Origin: Sphaerisporangium viridialbum
GTDB lineage: Bacteria > Actinomycetota > Actinomycetes > Streptosporangiales > Streptosporangiaceae
Assembly (NCBI RefSeq): GCF_049674955.1
Contig: NZ_CP187232.1
Location: 496,001-560,000, forward strand
Direction: 5' to 3'
DNA length: 64,000 nt
Part shown: positions 44,770 to 52,554 of the stretch, one piece after another
How positions within the stretch are numbered: the stretch's first letter is position 1
Layout: each line of letters begins with the position of its first letter
Program-made: the position numbers and the translations under genes
Notes under the pieces: generated by a model
The model's input: the letters and a program-made list of their open reading frames with translations, nothing else
What the model was told of the DNA's origin: nothing
The model's database searches: none

Positions 44770-45636
44770 TCAGGAGGAGCGGTAGTGCTTTCTCAGGGCT
44801 ATGGCGGCGGCTACGCCGCCGGCGATGGCGCCGGCGCCCGCTGCGATGGGGAGGCCGATCATGGTGGCCTTGCGGCCGGTGCGGAAGTCCCTGATCATCC
44901 AGTTGTTGTCCCTGGCGTGCTCCAGCAACTCGCTGTCGGGGTTGATCGCGCAAGGGTGGCCGACGAGCTGGAGCAGAGGAAGGTCGTTCGCCGAGTCGCT
45001 GTAGGCCGTGCAGCGTGACAGGTCGAGGCCCTCGCGCCGGGCCAGGGCCTTCACGGCCTCGGCCTTCGCCGGTCCGTGCAGCAGGTCGCCCACCAGGCGG
45101 CCGGTGTAGACGCCGTCCTCGGTCTCGGCGACCGTGCCGAGCGCGCCCGTGAGGCCGAGGCGCTGGGCGATCACCCGAGAGAGCTCGACAGGCGTGGCGG
45201 TCACGAGCCACACGCGCTGGCCGGCGTCCAGGTGGCTCTGGGCGAGGGCGCGGGTGCCGGCCCAGATGCGGTCGGCCATCACCTCGTCGTAGATCTCCTC
45301 GCCGAGCCGTACGACGTCGTTGACCTTGAGCCCGACGACGAAGGCGAGCGCGGTCTCCTTGGCCTGCGCGATGTGCTCGGGGTTCTCGTTGCCGCGTACG
45401 CGAAACAGCGCCTGGCCCACCGCGAACCTCAGCAGGTCCTTGGTGGTGAACAGCCCCCGGGAGGCCAGACCCCGGGCGAAGTGGTAGATCGAGGCGCCTC
45501 GCATCATCGTGTTGTCGACATCGAAGAACGCCGCTGCGGTCGGGTCGGGATCGGCGATGGGCGCGGCCACGGCGGCCGCGGCAGCGACCTCTCCGGCCAT
45601 CTCCGCCTCGGTGCGCCGTCGCAGTAACCGCCTCAT
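44770..45636 (-). CDS. HAD-superfamily IB phosphatase (SerB1-like) with C-terminal helix
   Basis: 288 residues. HAD motif I is FFDVDNTMM (Asp-x-Asp), motif II is LVTATP (Thr), and motif IV includes YSDSANDLPLL (Asp pair). A hydrophobic, Gly/Ala-rich helix near the C-terminus (IAAGAGAIAGGVAAAIAL) suggests membrane association. It corresponds by position to mycobacterial serB1 (Rv0505c); the physiological substrate (phosphoserine or a lipid phosphate) is uncertain. GAGGTGC precedes the ATG. Confidence 0.9.
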   Translation of the reverse strand: MRRLLRRRTEAEMAGEVAAAAAVAAPIADPDPTAAAFFDVDNTMMRGASIYHFARGLASRGLFTTKDLLRFAVGQALFRVRGNENPEHIAQAKETALAFVVGLKVNDVVRLGEEIYDEVMADRIWAGTRALAQSHLDAGQRVWLVTATPVELSRVIAQRLGLTGALGTVAETEDGVYTGRLVGDLLHGPAKAEAVKALARREGLDLSRCTAYSDSANDLPLLQLVGHPCAINPDSELLEHARDNNWMIRDFRTGRKATMIGLPIAAGAGAIAGGVAAAIALRKHYRSS

Positions 45637-45815
45637 AGCACCTCAGCTTAACTGGGAGCAGGGGGTGGAGTCGGTGTACGTGGCGTTAGCGTGGCGTGAC
45701 GTCTGGCGCACGTCATAGGGTGCGCCCAGGTAGGCGGACCTGAGGGAGACAGGAAGATCGTGCAGGTCATGGGCGTGTCCCGCCTACGTCGTGAAGAGGC
45801 GTCCTCCCGCGTACG

Positions 45816-46505
45816 TCACGGGGTCAGGTCGTCGATCATGTCCAGGTACGCGCTGGCCTTCATGCGGTCGTCGTCGCCGAGCTGGGGGATCATCGGCTCC
45901 ACCACGTCCCGCTGCTCCTCGGTGAAGCGCTTCAACGCTGGCGCGTGCGTATCCGGGCGCTTCACGTGGCCCAGGGCGGACAGGGCCGAGCGGGTCGTCG
46001 AGGTCATCTCGTCCAGGGTCGGCCCGATCAGCTCGGAGCGCCGGGAGTCGGGATAGCCGAGCAGCGCGGCGGCCTCCGTGGCGCGGGAGTGCGCGGCGCT
46101 CAGCTCGCGCTGGGCGCGCTCCACGTCGTCGGTCGTGAGGCTGAGCAGGGTGGCCTCCGCCGCGCGCTTGATCGGGTAGAGGCGGTCGCCGGGCACCGAG
46201 CCGTAGGTCTCCACCCCGGTGAAGAGCATCAGGCCCGTCACCGTCACGATGAGCGCCCCCGGGCGCAACCGCACCAGCATGGGGATGCGACGCGCGTGCC
46301 GGGCGGTCTCGGGAGCGGTCTCCGGGGTGGTCGCCTGGGCGGCGAGCAACTCTCCACGCAGCCGGGCGCGGAAGTCGGGCCGAGGGCCGTGGCCGGGCTC
46401 GGCGCCGATCTCGTTGAGCCGGGACACGAAATGGGCTTGGGGCTCCCGTCGCGTGGCGGCCGCCCAACGCCTGAGCAGCCACCGCGTAGGCCCCCACTTG
46501 CCCAT
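45816..46505 (-). CDS. rsbN: DUF5667 anti-sigma-like membrane protein (RsbN-like)
   Basis: 229 residues: cytoplasmic N-terminus (~70 residues, HFVSRLNEIGAEPGHGPRPDFRARLRGELL), one transmembrane helix (GALIVTVTGLMLFTGV) and an extracytoplasmic DUF5667 domain (VPGDRLYPIKRAAEATLLSLTTDDVERAQRELSAAHSRATEAAALL). In Streptomyces RsbN is the anti-sigma factor of BldN and is encoded beside it with this architecture. Here it lies 120 bp downstream of the sigma gene and has a BldN-type promoter in front, so it is likely the cognate anti-sigma factor. GGGAG precedes the ATG. Confidence 0.85.
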   Translation of the reverse strand: MGKWGPTRWLLRRWAAATRREPQAHFVSRLNEIGAEPGHGPRPDFRARLRGELLAAQATTPETAPETARHARRIPMLVRLRPGALIVTVTGLMLFTGVETYGSVPGDRLYPIKRAAEATLLSLTTDDVERAQRELSAAHSRATEAAALLGYPDSRRSELIGPTLDEMTSTTRSALSALGHVKRPDTHAPALKRFTEEQRDVVEPMIPQLGDDDRMKASAYLDMIDDLTP

Positions 46506-46553
46506 GAAAGCTCCCTGCCGCGCGCACTACGATGATCCATAGGTGCTACTTGC

Positions 46554-46582
46554 CCAACGATGCGGGGAGCCCTCAGGTTACG
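46554..46582 (-). promoter_or_regulatory. BldN-type promoter (CGTAAC-N17-CGTTGG) upstream of rsbN
   Basis: On the minus strand CGTAAC (46577-46582) and CGTTGG (46554-46559) are separated by 17 bp. From memory the Streptomyces BldN consensus is CGTAAC-16 bp-CGTTGA, so this matches all but the last base and one spacer base. It lies ~50 bp upstream of the rsbN start, implying autoregulatory feedback. Confidence 0.6.
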
Positions 46583-46625
46583 GCTGCCCTGCTCACTCCG
46601 GTCTCCTCACGAGCGTCACCATAGG

Positions 46626-47279
46626 TCAACTCAGGTCGTCCGGGAGTGCCCTGGCCAGGGCGCGGATCGCGCGGAACTGGAGGGCCTTGATCGCGCCGCT
46701 CTTCTTCCCCATGATCAGCGCCGTCTCGGCGAGCGACATACCGTGCAGGAAGCGCAGAACCACGCATTCCTGCTGTTCTGGTCCGAGATCGCGCACCGCC
46801 CGAAGGATGCGTTCGTTGATCATGGTCGTGACCACGGCGTTCTCGGGGATGTGCGGGCCGTCCATCGGGGTGTCCAGCACCTCGGCGGTGGAGACCTCCA
46901 TGCGGTAGCGGGCGGACTTGAAGTGGTCGGTCACGAGGTTCCTGGCGATCGTCACCAGCCAAGCGCCGAAATCCCTGCCCTGCCAGGTGAAGTCGGCGAT
47001 GCGCCGGAGGGCGCGCAGGAACGTCTCGCTGGTCAGATCCTCCGCGAGGGCGTGGCAGCCGACCCGGAAGTAGACATAGCGATACACAAGATCGACGTAT
47101 CGGTCGTACAACGCCGCGAAGGCGTCGGCGTCGCCGGTTTTGGCGCGGAGGACCACTCTCCGGAGCTCATCGATGTCCGGGGAGGGGCGCTCCCGCTGGT
47201 CAGCGGCGGCGCGCGTGGAGTTCACAGTGTCGGCCGATCCTGGAGGGGAAAGCCCGGCGACCGACCATGAGTTCGACAT
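46626..47279 (-). CDS. bldN: ECF sigma factor, BldN-like
   Basis: 217 residues. Region 2 is AFAALYDRYVDLVYRYVYFRVGCHALAEDLTSETFLRALRRIADF and region 4 is LRAVRDLGPEQQECVVLRFLHGMSLAETALIMGKKSGAIKALQFRAIRALARAL. Neighbourhood (RsbN-like protein next, then glutaredoxin, rex, hem) fits the Streptomyces bldN locus, whose sigma factor controls chaplin and rodlin genes for aerial growth. The N-terminal stretch before region 2 is ~38 residues, shorter than the proteolysed extension described for S. coelicolor BldN. AGGGA precedes the ATG at 47279. Confidence 0.85.
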   Translation of the reverse strand: MSNSWSVAGLSPPGSADTVNSTRAAADQRERPSPDIDELRRVVLRAKTGDADAFAALYDRYVDLVYRYVYFRVGCHALAEDLTSETFLRALRRIADFTWQGRDFGAWLVTIARNLVTDHFKSARYRMEVSTAEVLDTPMDGPHIPENAVVTTMINERILRAVRDLGPEQQECVVLRFLHGMSLAETALIMGKKSGAIKALQFRAIRALARALPDDLS

Positions 47280-47454
47280 CCGGTATCCCTGGGGAGGAAA
47301 GGGAAGGGCGCGTGCGTGCTCGAACACTCTAGAAATCATCGGGAAATTACACAATCCACTTTGCCTCAGTAACTACCACGCGTAACAGGAGTGATGCGGC
47401 AGTTCGGGCATCGGCTACCGGTTTGGAGGTAATGTCCGGCAGAGTTGGGCCATC

Positions 47455-49089
47455 ATGGAAGTCCTCGTTGCCGTCACCGCCTTCGCCGGTGCACTGTTCG
47501 CCGCCATCACCACTGGCATCCTGGTCGGACGTCTCCGGGACGAACGGAGCGGCTGGCTGATCGCCTGGACCATCACCACCTCAGCGCTCTGCCTCGCACT
47601 CGGCGCGGTCGCCGTCGGGCACCTGATGAAGTTCGGGCCCGTCACCTTCCGCGTCTACCAGATCACCGGAGCCTTCCTGGCGCCGTTCTGGCTCGCGGTC
47701 GGCATGATCCAGATGCTTGCGCAGAAGGCGCCCGCGAAGTTCGCCGCCTGGCTGCTGGGCATCGCGTTCACGCTGATCACGACCGTGATCCTGATCCTGG
47801 ACCCCATCAGCGACCCCGACAAGTTCGCCTACACCCTGCCGCTCGGCGACGTCCACTGGACCATCATCCCGACGGCCCTGCTGAACGCCGCCCACGCCCT
47901 CACGTACCTGATCCTGATCGGCTGCCTCATCGTCGCGGTGCTGCGCTGGCGCAATGGGGACGACCTCGACGCCGACAACATGCACGCGGGCGTGGTGCTG
48001 GCGCCGACCGGGCTCGCCCTGGTGGGCGCCGTCCGCTTCGCGATCCCCGGCGTCTTCGCGGCGCTCGTGATCACGCTCATGGTCGGGGCCGTGTGGTACG
48101 CCGTCGCCCGCCCGCTCGCGCCGTACGACGAGGAGCGGGACGACTCCGACGACGATGACTGGGACGACGAGCGCCCGCCCTTCCGCCGACAGGCTCCCGA
48201 GGCCGCGTACGAGTCCGGGCCGCTGCCCGCCACCCCCGCCGCCGCCTCGACGCCGCCTCCGCGACGCTCCGGCCTCGGCGACCTCGTGGCGGAGTACCGC
48301 GCGGGCGACCAGGGTGATGTGGACTTCGCCGCCCGCATGCAGCCCTCCGGCGGGTACGGCGCCTCGGGCGGCCCGAGGACCGGCGAGGTCATAGGCCCGG
48401 ACACGGCCGGCGGCCTCCCCGGACAAGGCCTCCCCGGACAAGGCCTCCCTGGTCAGGGCCTCCCTGGACAAGGTGGGCCCGGCCTCGGAGGCGTGACCGG
48501 GTCCAACATGCCGGGCCAGCCCGGGTCGCGGCACGCCCAGAACCCACTTCCCGGACCATCCGACCCGGGCTACCCCGGGCAGAACGGGTCGCACCACGCT
48601 GGGCAGCAGGACTACTCCATGCCCGCCACCGGCGCGCTGTTCCCCGGCAACGAGCTGCAGCCGCCCTTCGGAGGACGTCTCGACCAGGCCGCCGCCGCCT
48701 CAGGAGGAGGGCGCCGCGCCGACGTGCCGCTCGTGGCCTCCGGCTCGGTCAGGCCCTCGCCCAGCATCTACGGCCTGCTCACCGTCTTCACGCTGATGGA
48801 CGGAGCCGGTGAGGCGTTCGACCGCCTCGCCGAGGAGACCGTCGAGGCCGTACGCCGGAGCGAGCCGGACACGTTGATCTTCATCTGCCACGCGGTCAAG
48901 TCGGCGCCGCTCCAGCGCATCGTCTACGAGCTCTACCGCGACGAGGTGGCGTTCACCGAGCACCAGCGACAGGCGCACATGGAGCGCTTCGCCCGCGAGC
49001 GGGTGGCCCACGTGCTCGCGGCGAACGTGATCGAGCTGAACGTCAACGCCGCCAAGGTGGTGCCGCTGCCCACGGCGTTCCGCGTCTGA
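47455..49089 (+). CDS. multi-pass membrane protein fused to an ABM-type domain
   Basis: 544 residues. Residues 1-220 have about six transmembrane helices (VAVTAFAGALFAAITTGILVG onward). An acidic run (DDSDDDDWDD, ~225) begins a long Pro/Gly-rich linker with four GLPGQ repeats (~320-340). Residues ~435-544 (YGLLTVFTLMDGAGEAFDRLAEETV...FICHAVKSAPLQRIVYELYRDEVAFTEHQRQ) have the antibiotic-biosynthesis-monooxygenase (ABM) fold. This combination is unusual. It is divergent from the BldN-like gene; the 175 bp between hold both promoters. Confidence 0.75.
   Translation: MEVLVAVTAFAGALFAAITTGILVGRLRDERSGWLIAWTITTSALCLALGAVAVGHLMKFGPVTFRVYQITGAFLAPFWLAVGMIQMLAQKAPAKFAAWLLGIAFTLITTVILILDPISDPDKFAYTLPLGDVHWTIIPTALLNAAHALTYLILIGCLIVAVLRWRNGDDLDADNMHAGVVLAPTGLALVGAVRFAIPGVFAALVITLMVGAVWYAVARPLAPYDEERDDSDDDDWDDERPPFRRQAPEAAYESGPLPATPAAASTPPPRRSGLGDLVAEYRAGDQGDVDFAARMQPSGGYGASGGPRTGEVIGPDTAGGLPGQGLPGQGLPGQGLPGQGGPGLGGVTGSNMPGQPGSRHAQNPLPGPSDPGYPGQNGSHHAGQQDYSMPATGALFPGNELQPPFGGRLDQAAAASGGGRRADVPLVASGSVRPSPSIYGLLTVFTLMDGAGEAFDRLAEETVEAVRRSEPDTLIFICHAVKSAPLQRIVYELYRDEVAFTEHQRQAHMERFARERVAHVLAANVIELNVNAAKVVPLPTAFRV
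48412..48471 (+). repeat. four 15-bp tandem repeats encoding GLPGQ
   Basis: Units GGCCTCCCCGGACAA (two exact copies) followed by two variants with 1-3 changes. They code for four GLPGQ pentapeptides in the linker of the membrane/ABM protein. Confidence 0.85.
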
Positions 49090-49097
49090 GGAAAGAG

Positions 49098-49346
49098 CTA
49101 CGAGGTCAGGGCGGCGCGGAGGCGGGTCTCGTCGACGCGCCAGAAGTCGTGCTGCACGCCGTCGATCAGCGTGACGGGGATCATCTCCCAGTAGTCCCGC
49201 TGGTCGGCCTCGGAGGCGGTGATGTCGCGCTCCTCCCAGGAGACCCCGAGATCGGCGGCCACGCGCTGGATGACGGCCCTGGCGTCGTCGCACAGGTGGC
49301 ACCCGGGCTTGCCGAGCAGGGTGATCGTGTGGTCTCGCGGAGCCAT
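49098..49346 (-). CDS. glutaredoxin-family protein (Rv0508-like)
   Basis: 82 residues, thioredoxin fold with CHLC active site in TLLGKPGCHLCDDARAVIQRVA and the cis-Pro segment MIPVTLIDGVQHDFWRVDE. It probably acts in thiol-disulfide exchange in the cytoplasm. It stands just before rex-hemA as in mycobacteria and Streptomyces. Confidence 0.9.
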   Translation of the reverse strand: MAPRDHTITLLGKPGCHLCDDARAVIQRVAADLGVSWEERDITASEADQRDYWEMIPVTLIDGVQHDFWRVDETRLRAALTS

Positions 49347-49460
49347 GAGCCCAGCCTAACGGCCCCACCGGCCGTGTCATGGATCACAGTCATGAGGGCC
49401 GGATCCCGGACCGCCACCCCTACCTGGGAAAGTTGACACCCGAGAGTCCGCGCTCGCACT

Positions 49461-49478
49461 TTGTGCATAGCTTCACAA
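49461..49478. promoter_or_regulatory. Rex operator (ROP) in front of rex-hemACD
   Basis: TTGTG-CATAGCTT-CACAA, matching the outer halves and the 8-bp spacing of the Rex consensus TTGTGAA-N4-TTCACAA. It overlaps the -35 region of a promoter whose -10 is TAACCT (49485-49490), so reduced-NADH-sensitive autorepression is expected. Confidence 0.8.
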
Positions 49479-49484
49479 AGGTAC

Positions 49485-49490
49485 TAACCT
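49485..49490 (+). promoter_or_regulatory. -10 element of the rex-hemACD promoter
   Basis: TAACCT lies 18 bp after TTGTGC within the Rex operator and gives a leader of ~80 bases before the rex start. Confidence 0.5.
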
Positions 49491-49577
49491 GGATGCCTGC
49501 GCCCTCTCGTCGACATCCGTCAACCGCGAGCGCGGCCGGGGGCGCACCGGCCGCCCGTCCCCTGGAGTTCCGGCCAA

Positions 49578-50285
49578 GTGATCCGCCGCATGTCCCAAGC
49601 GCGTGAGCGTGGCATCCCCGATGCGACCGTCGCGAGGCTTCCGCTGTACCTGCGCGCTCTGAACGGGCTCGCGGAGCGGGGCATCGCCACGGTGAGCTCG
49701 GAGGATCTCGCGGTCGCTGCCGGAGTCAACTCCGCCAAGCTGCGCAAGGACCTGTCGCACCTCGGGTCGTACGGCACGCGCGGCGTCGGCTACGACGTCG
49801 AGTACCTGATCTACCAGATCTCCCGCGAGCTGGGCCTCACCCAGGACTGGGCCGTGGCCATCGTCGGGGTGGGCAACCTCGGACGGGCGCTCGCGAACTA
49901 CGGCGGGTTCGTCTCCCGGGGCTTCCGGGTGGCCGCGCTGTTCGACGCCGACACGAGCGTGGTCGGCGAGCGCCTGGTCGGCATGGCCGTCGACCACATA
50001 GACCAGCTCGAAAGCGTGATCGACAAGCGGGGGGTCTCGATCGTGGTGATCGCCACACCCGCGACGGCGGCGCAGCAGGTGGCAGACCGGGTCATCGCAG
50101 CCGGGATCACGAGTATCTTGAACTTCGCCCCCGTCGTGCTGACCGTGCCTGACGGAGTCGATGTCCGCAAGGTCGATCTCTCGATCGAACTGCAAATTCT
50201 TGCGTTTCATGAGCAGCGCAAAGCGGATCGCGAAACAGGGAGTCCCATGATGGCCGGAGACTGGGCCGAGGCGATGGACGCATGA
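49578..50285 (+). CDS. rex: redox-sensing repressor Rex
   Basis: 235 residues. N-terminal winged helix (ATVARLPLYLRALNGLAERGIATVSSEDLAVAAGVNSAKLRKDLSHLGSYGTRGVGYDVEYL) and C-terminal Rossmann fold with GVGNLGRAL for NADH/NAD+ sensing. Rex represses respiratory genes until the NADH/NAD+ ratio rises. GTG at 49578 is taken; ATG at 49590 would remove four residues. Translationally coupled to hemA by an ATGA overlap. The operator at 49461 is its autoregulatory site. Confidence 0.97.
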   Translation: MIRRMSQARERGIPDATVARLPLYLRALNGLAERGIATVSSEDLAVAAGVNSAKLRKDLSHLGSYGTRGVGYDVEYLIYQISRELGLTQDWAVAIVGVGNLGRALANYGGFVSRGFRVAALFDADTSVVGERLVGMAVDHIDQLESVIDKRGVSIVVIATPATAAQQVADRVIAAGITSILNFAPVVLTVPDGVDVRKVDLSIELQILAFHEQRKADRETGSPMMAGDWAEAMDA

Positions 50286-51625
50286 GCCTTCTCGCGGTTG
50301 GTCTCAGCCACAGGACAGCGCCGGTGGCGCTGCTCGAACGCGTCGCGGTGACCGGCGACGCCCTCGTGAAGCTCCTGCACGACCTGCGGAGCGACGCGCA
50401 CGTGTCCGAGGTCATGATCGTCTCCACGTGCAACCGGGTCGAGGTCTACGCCGACGTCGACCGCTTCCACGCCGGGGTGACCACCGTCACCGACCTTCTC
50501 AGCGACCACTCCGGGGTCCCCCAGGAGCAGCTGACCCGCCACCTCTACGTCCACTACGAGGACCGCGTCGTCGAGCACCTGTTCACGATGGCCTGCGGTC
50601 TCGACTCGATGGTGGTGGGCGAGGGGCAGATCCTCGGCCAGGTGCGCCAGTCGCTGCGGCTGGCCCAGGAGCAGGGCACAGCGGGCAGTGTGCTCAACGA
50701 GCTGGCCCAGCAGGCGCTCCGTGTCGGCAAGCGCGCCCACACCGAGACCGGCATCGACCGGGCGGGCGCCTCCCTCGTCGGCGTCGGCCTCACCCTCGCC
50801 GAGCGCGTCCTCGGCCCGATCGCGGGCAGGCGGGCGCTCGTGGTGGGCGCCGGGTCGATGAGCGCGCTGTCCGCGGCGACGCTCGCCCGCGCCGGGGTAA
50901 CCGACATCGTCGTCGCCAACCGCACCTTCGAGCGCGCCGCCCGCCTGGCCCAGACCGTCGGCGGCCGTGCCGTCGAGCTGGCGGAGGTCGAGCGCGAGCT
51001 GCCGGGCGCCGACCTGGTCATCTCCTGCACAGGAGCGGGTAGCGTTGTCATCGGCACCGAAATGGTGGCGCGAGCCGTACGCGAGAAGCCGCTCTTCCTG
51101 CTCGACCTCGCGCTCCCGCACGACGTGGACCCAGGCGTGCGCACGCTTCCGGGCGTCACGCTCGTCGACCTCGAGTCGATGCAGGAGGCGGGGGTCGGTG
51201 ATCAGGGCCAGGGCGGCGGCTCCGACGACATCGTCGCGGTCAGGTCCATCGTGGCCGCAGAGGTCTGCGAGTACCTCCGTGCCGAGCGCGCGGCCAAGGT
51301 CACGCCGACCGTGGTGGCGCTGCGGGCCAAGGCCGCCGACGTCGTCGAGGCCGAGCTGGGGCGCCTCGTCACGCGGGTGCCCGAGATCGACGGGCGGCTG
51401 CGCGGTGAGATCTCCCAGACCGTCAGGAGGGTCGTGGACAAACTGCTCCACGAGCCGACTGTGCGTGTCAAAAGGTTGGCGGCGTCCCCAGCGGGCGATC
51501 ATTATGCTGAGGCGCTGCGCGAGCTGTTCGACCTGAACCCGAAGGTGCCCGAGGCAGTGACGAGAGCCGACGTGGCCGAGGTGGAGACCGACTTGACCGG
51601 TCGAGCCGGCGAGGAGGAGGCATGA
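50282..51625 (+). CDS. hemA: glutamyl-tRNA reductase
   Basis: 447 residues. GLSHRTAPVALLERVA and the catalytic Cys in STCNRVEVYA are present, then GEGQILGQVRQSLR, the NADPH-binding VVGAGSMSAL and a C-terminal dimerisation helix. It makes glutamate-1-semialdehyde from glutamyl-tRNA, the committed step of C5-pathway haem synthesis. It overlaps rex and hemC by 4 bp. Confidence 0.97.
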   Translation: MSLLAVGLSHRTAPVALLERVAVTGDALVKLLHDLRSDAHVSEVMIVSTCNRVEVYADVDRFHAGVTTVTDLLSDHSGVPQEQLTRHLYVHYEDRVVEHLFTMACGLDSMVVGEGQILGQVRQSLRLAQEQGTAGSVLNELAQQALRVGKRAHTETGIDRAGASLVGVGLTLAERVLGPIAGRRALVVGAGSMSALSAATLARAGVTDIVVANRTFERAARLAQTVGGRAVELAEVERELPGADLVISCTGAGSVVIGTEMVARAVREKPLFLLDLALPHDVDPGVRTLPGVTLVDLESMQEAGVGDQGQGGGSDDIVAVRSIVAAEVCEYLRAERAAKVTPTVVALRAKAADVVEAELGRLVTRVPEIDGRLRGEISQTVRRVVDKLLHEPTVRVKRLAASPAGDHYAEALRELFDLNPKVPEAVTRADVAEVETDLTGRAGEEEA

Positions 51626-52554
51626 CCGAGGGCCTGATCACAGCGCGGAGCGTCCTCCGGCTGGGCACCCGGCGGAGCCTCATGGCGACCACCCAGTCGC
51701 AGCTCGTGGCCGACCGGCTGACCGAGCTGACAGGGCGTCCTGTGGAGCTCGTCGGCGTCACGACCTTCGGCGACGTCACCAAGACCCACCTGGCGCAGCT
51801 CGGCGGCACCGGCGTGTTCGTCAGCGCCCTTCGCGACAAGCTGATCGATGGTGAGATCGACTTCGCGGTCCACTCCCTCAAGGATCTGCCGACCAAGCCC
51901 GACCCGCGCGTCGTCATCGCGGCCATACCGCCGCGCGACGACCCGAGGGACGCGCTCGTCGGCTCCGCCAAGCTCGTCGACCTGGCCCCCGGCGCCCTGG
52001 TGGGCACCGGCTCCCCGCGCCGCGTGGCCCAGCTGCGCGTGCTGCGGCCCGATCTCGAGTACGTCCCGATCCGCGGCAACGCCGACACCCGCATCGGCAA
52101 GGTGACCTCCGGAGAGCTGCGGGCCATCGTGCTCGCCGCGGCCGGGCTCGGCCGCATCGGGCGCGAGACCGAGATCTCCCAGCTCTTCGAAGTTTCCGAG
52201 ATGCTTCCCGCGCCGGGGCAGGGGGCGCTCGCGGTCGAGTGCCGCGCCGGCGACGCGGCGCTGATCGAGTTGCTCGGAGTGCTCGACGACCCGCGCACAC
52301 GCGCCGCGGTGACCGCCGAGCGCGCCGTGCTCGCCACCCTCGAAGCCGGTTGCAGCGCGCCCGTAGGTGCGTACGCGGCCGATGACGGGCACATTCTCAA
52401 CCTGACCGCCGCCGTGGTCGCCTTCGATGGCACACGGTCGGTGCGCAAGTCCACCGCCGGTGATCCCTCGGCAGCCATGGAGCTCGGACGCGAACTCGCG
52501 ACCGCCATGATCTCCGAGGGGGCCGGCATGTTGATGGGGGAGCGGACCCATTGA
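51622..52554 (+). CDS. hemC: hydroxymethylbilane synthase (porphobilinogen deaminase)
   Basis: 310 residues. LRLGTRRSLMATTQSQLVADRL at the N-terminus, FVSALRDKLIDGEIDFAVHSLKDLPT in the active site, RGNADTRIGKV, and the dipyrromethane cofactor Cys in LEAGCSAPVGAYA. It polymerises four porphobilinogens into hydroxymethylbilane. It overlaps hemA and hemD by 4 bp. Confidence 0.97.
   Translation: MTEGLITARSVLRLGTRRSLMATTQSQLVADRLTELTGRPVELVGVTTFGDVTKTHLAQLGGTGVFVSALRDKLIDGEIDFAVHSLKDLPTKPDPRVVIAAIPPRDDPRDALVGSAKLVDLAPGALVGTGSPRRVAQLRVLRPDLEYVPIRGNADTRIGKVTSGELRAIVLAAAGLGRIGRETEISQLFEVSEMLPAPGQGALAVECRAGDAALIELLGVLDDPRTRAAVTAERAVLATLEAGCSAPVGAYAADDGHILNLTAAVVAFDGTRSVRKSTAGDPSAAMELGRELATAMISEGAGMLMGERTH

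Noticed and set aside
48412..48471. Tandem 15-bp units as a CRISPR or sortase-signal (LPxTG) region
   Set aside because: Units are contiguous, in frame and encode GLPGQ; there is no LPxTG and no C-terminal sorting signal.
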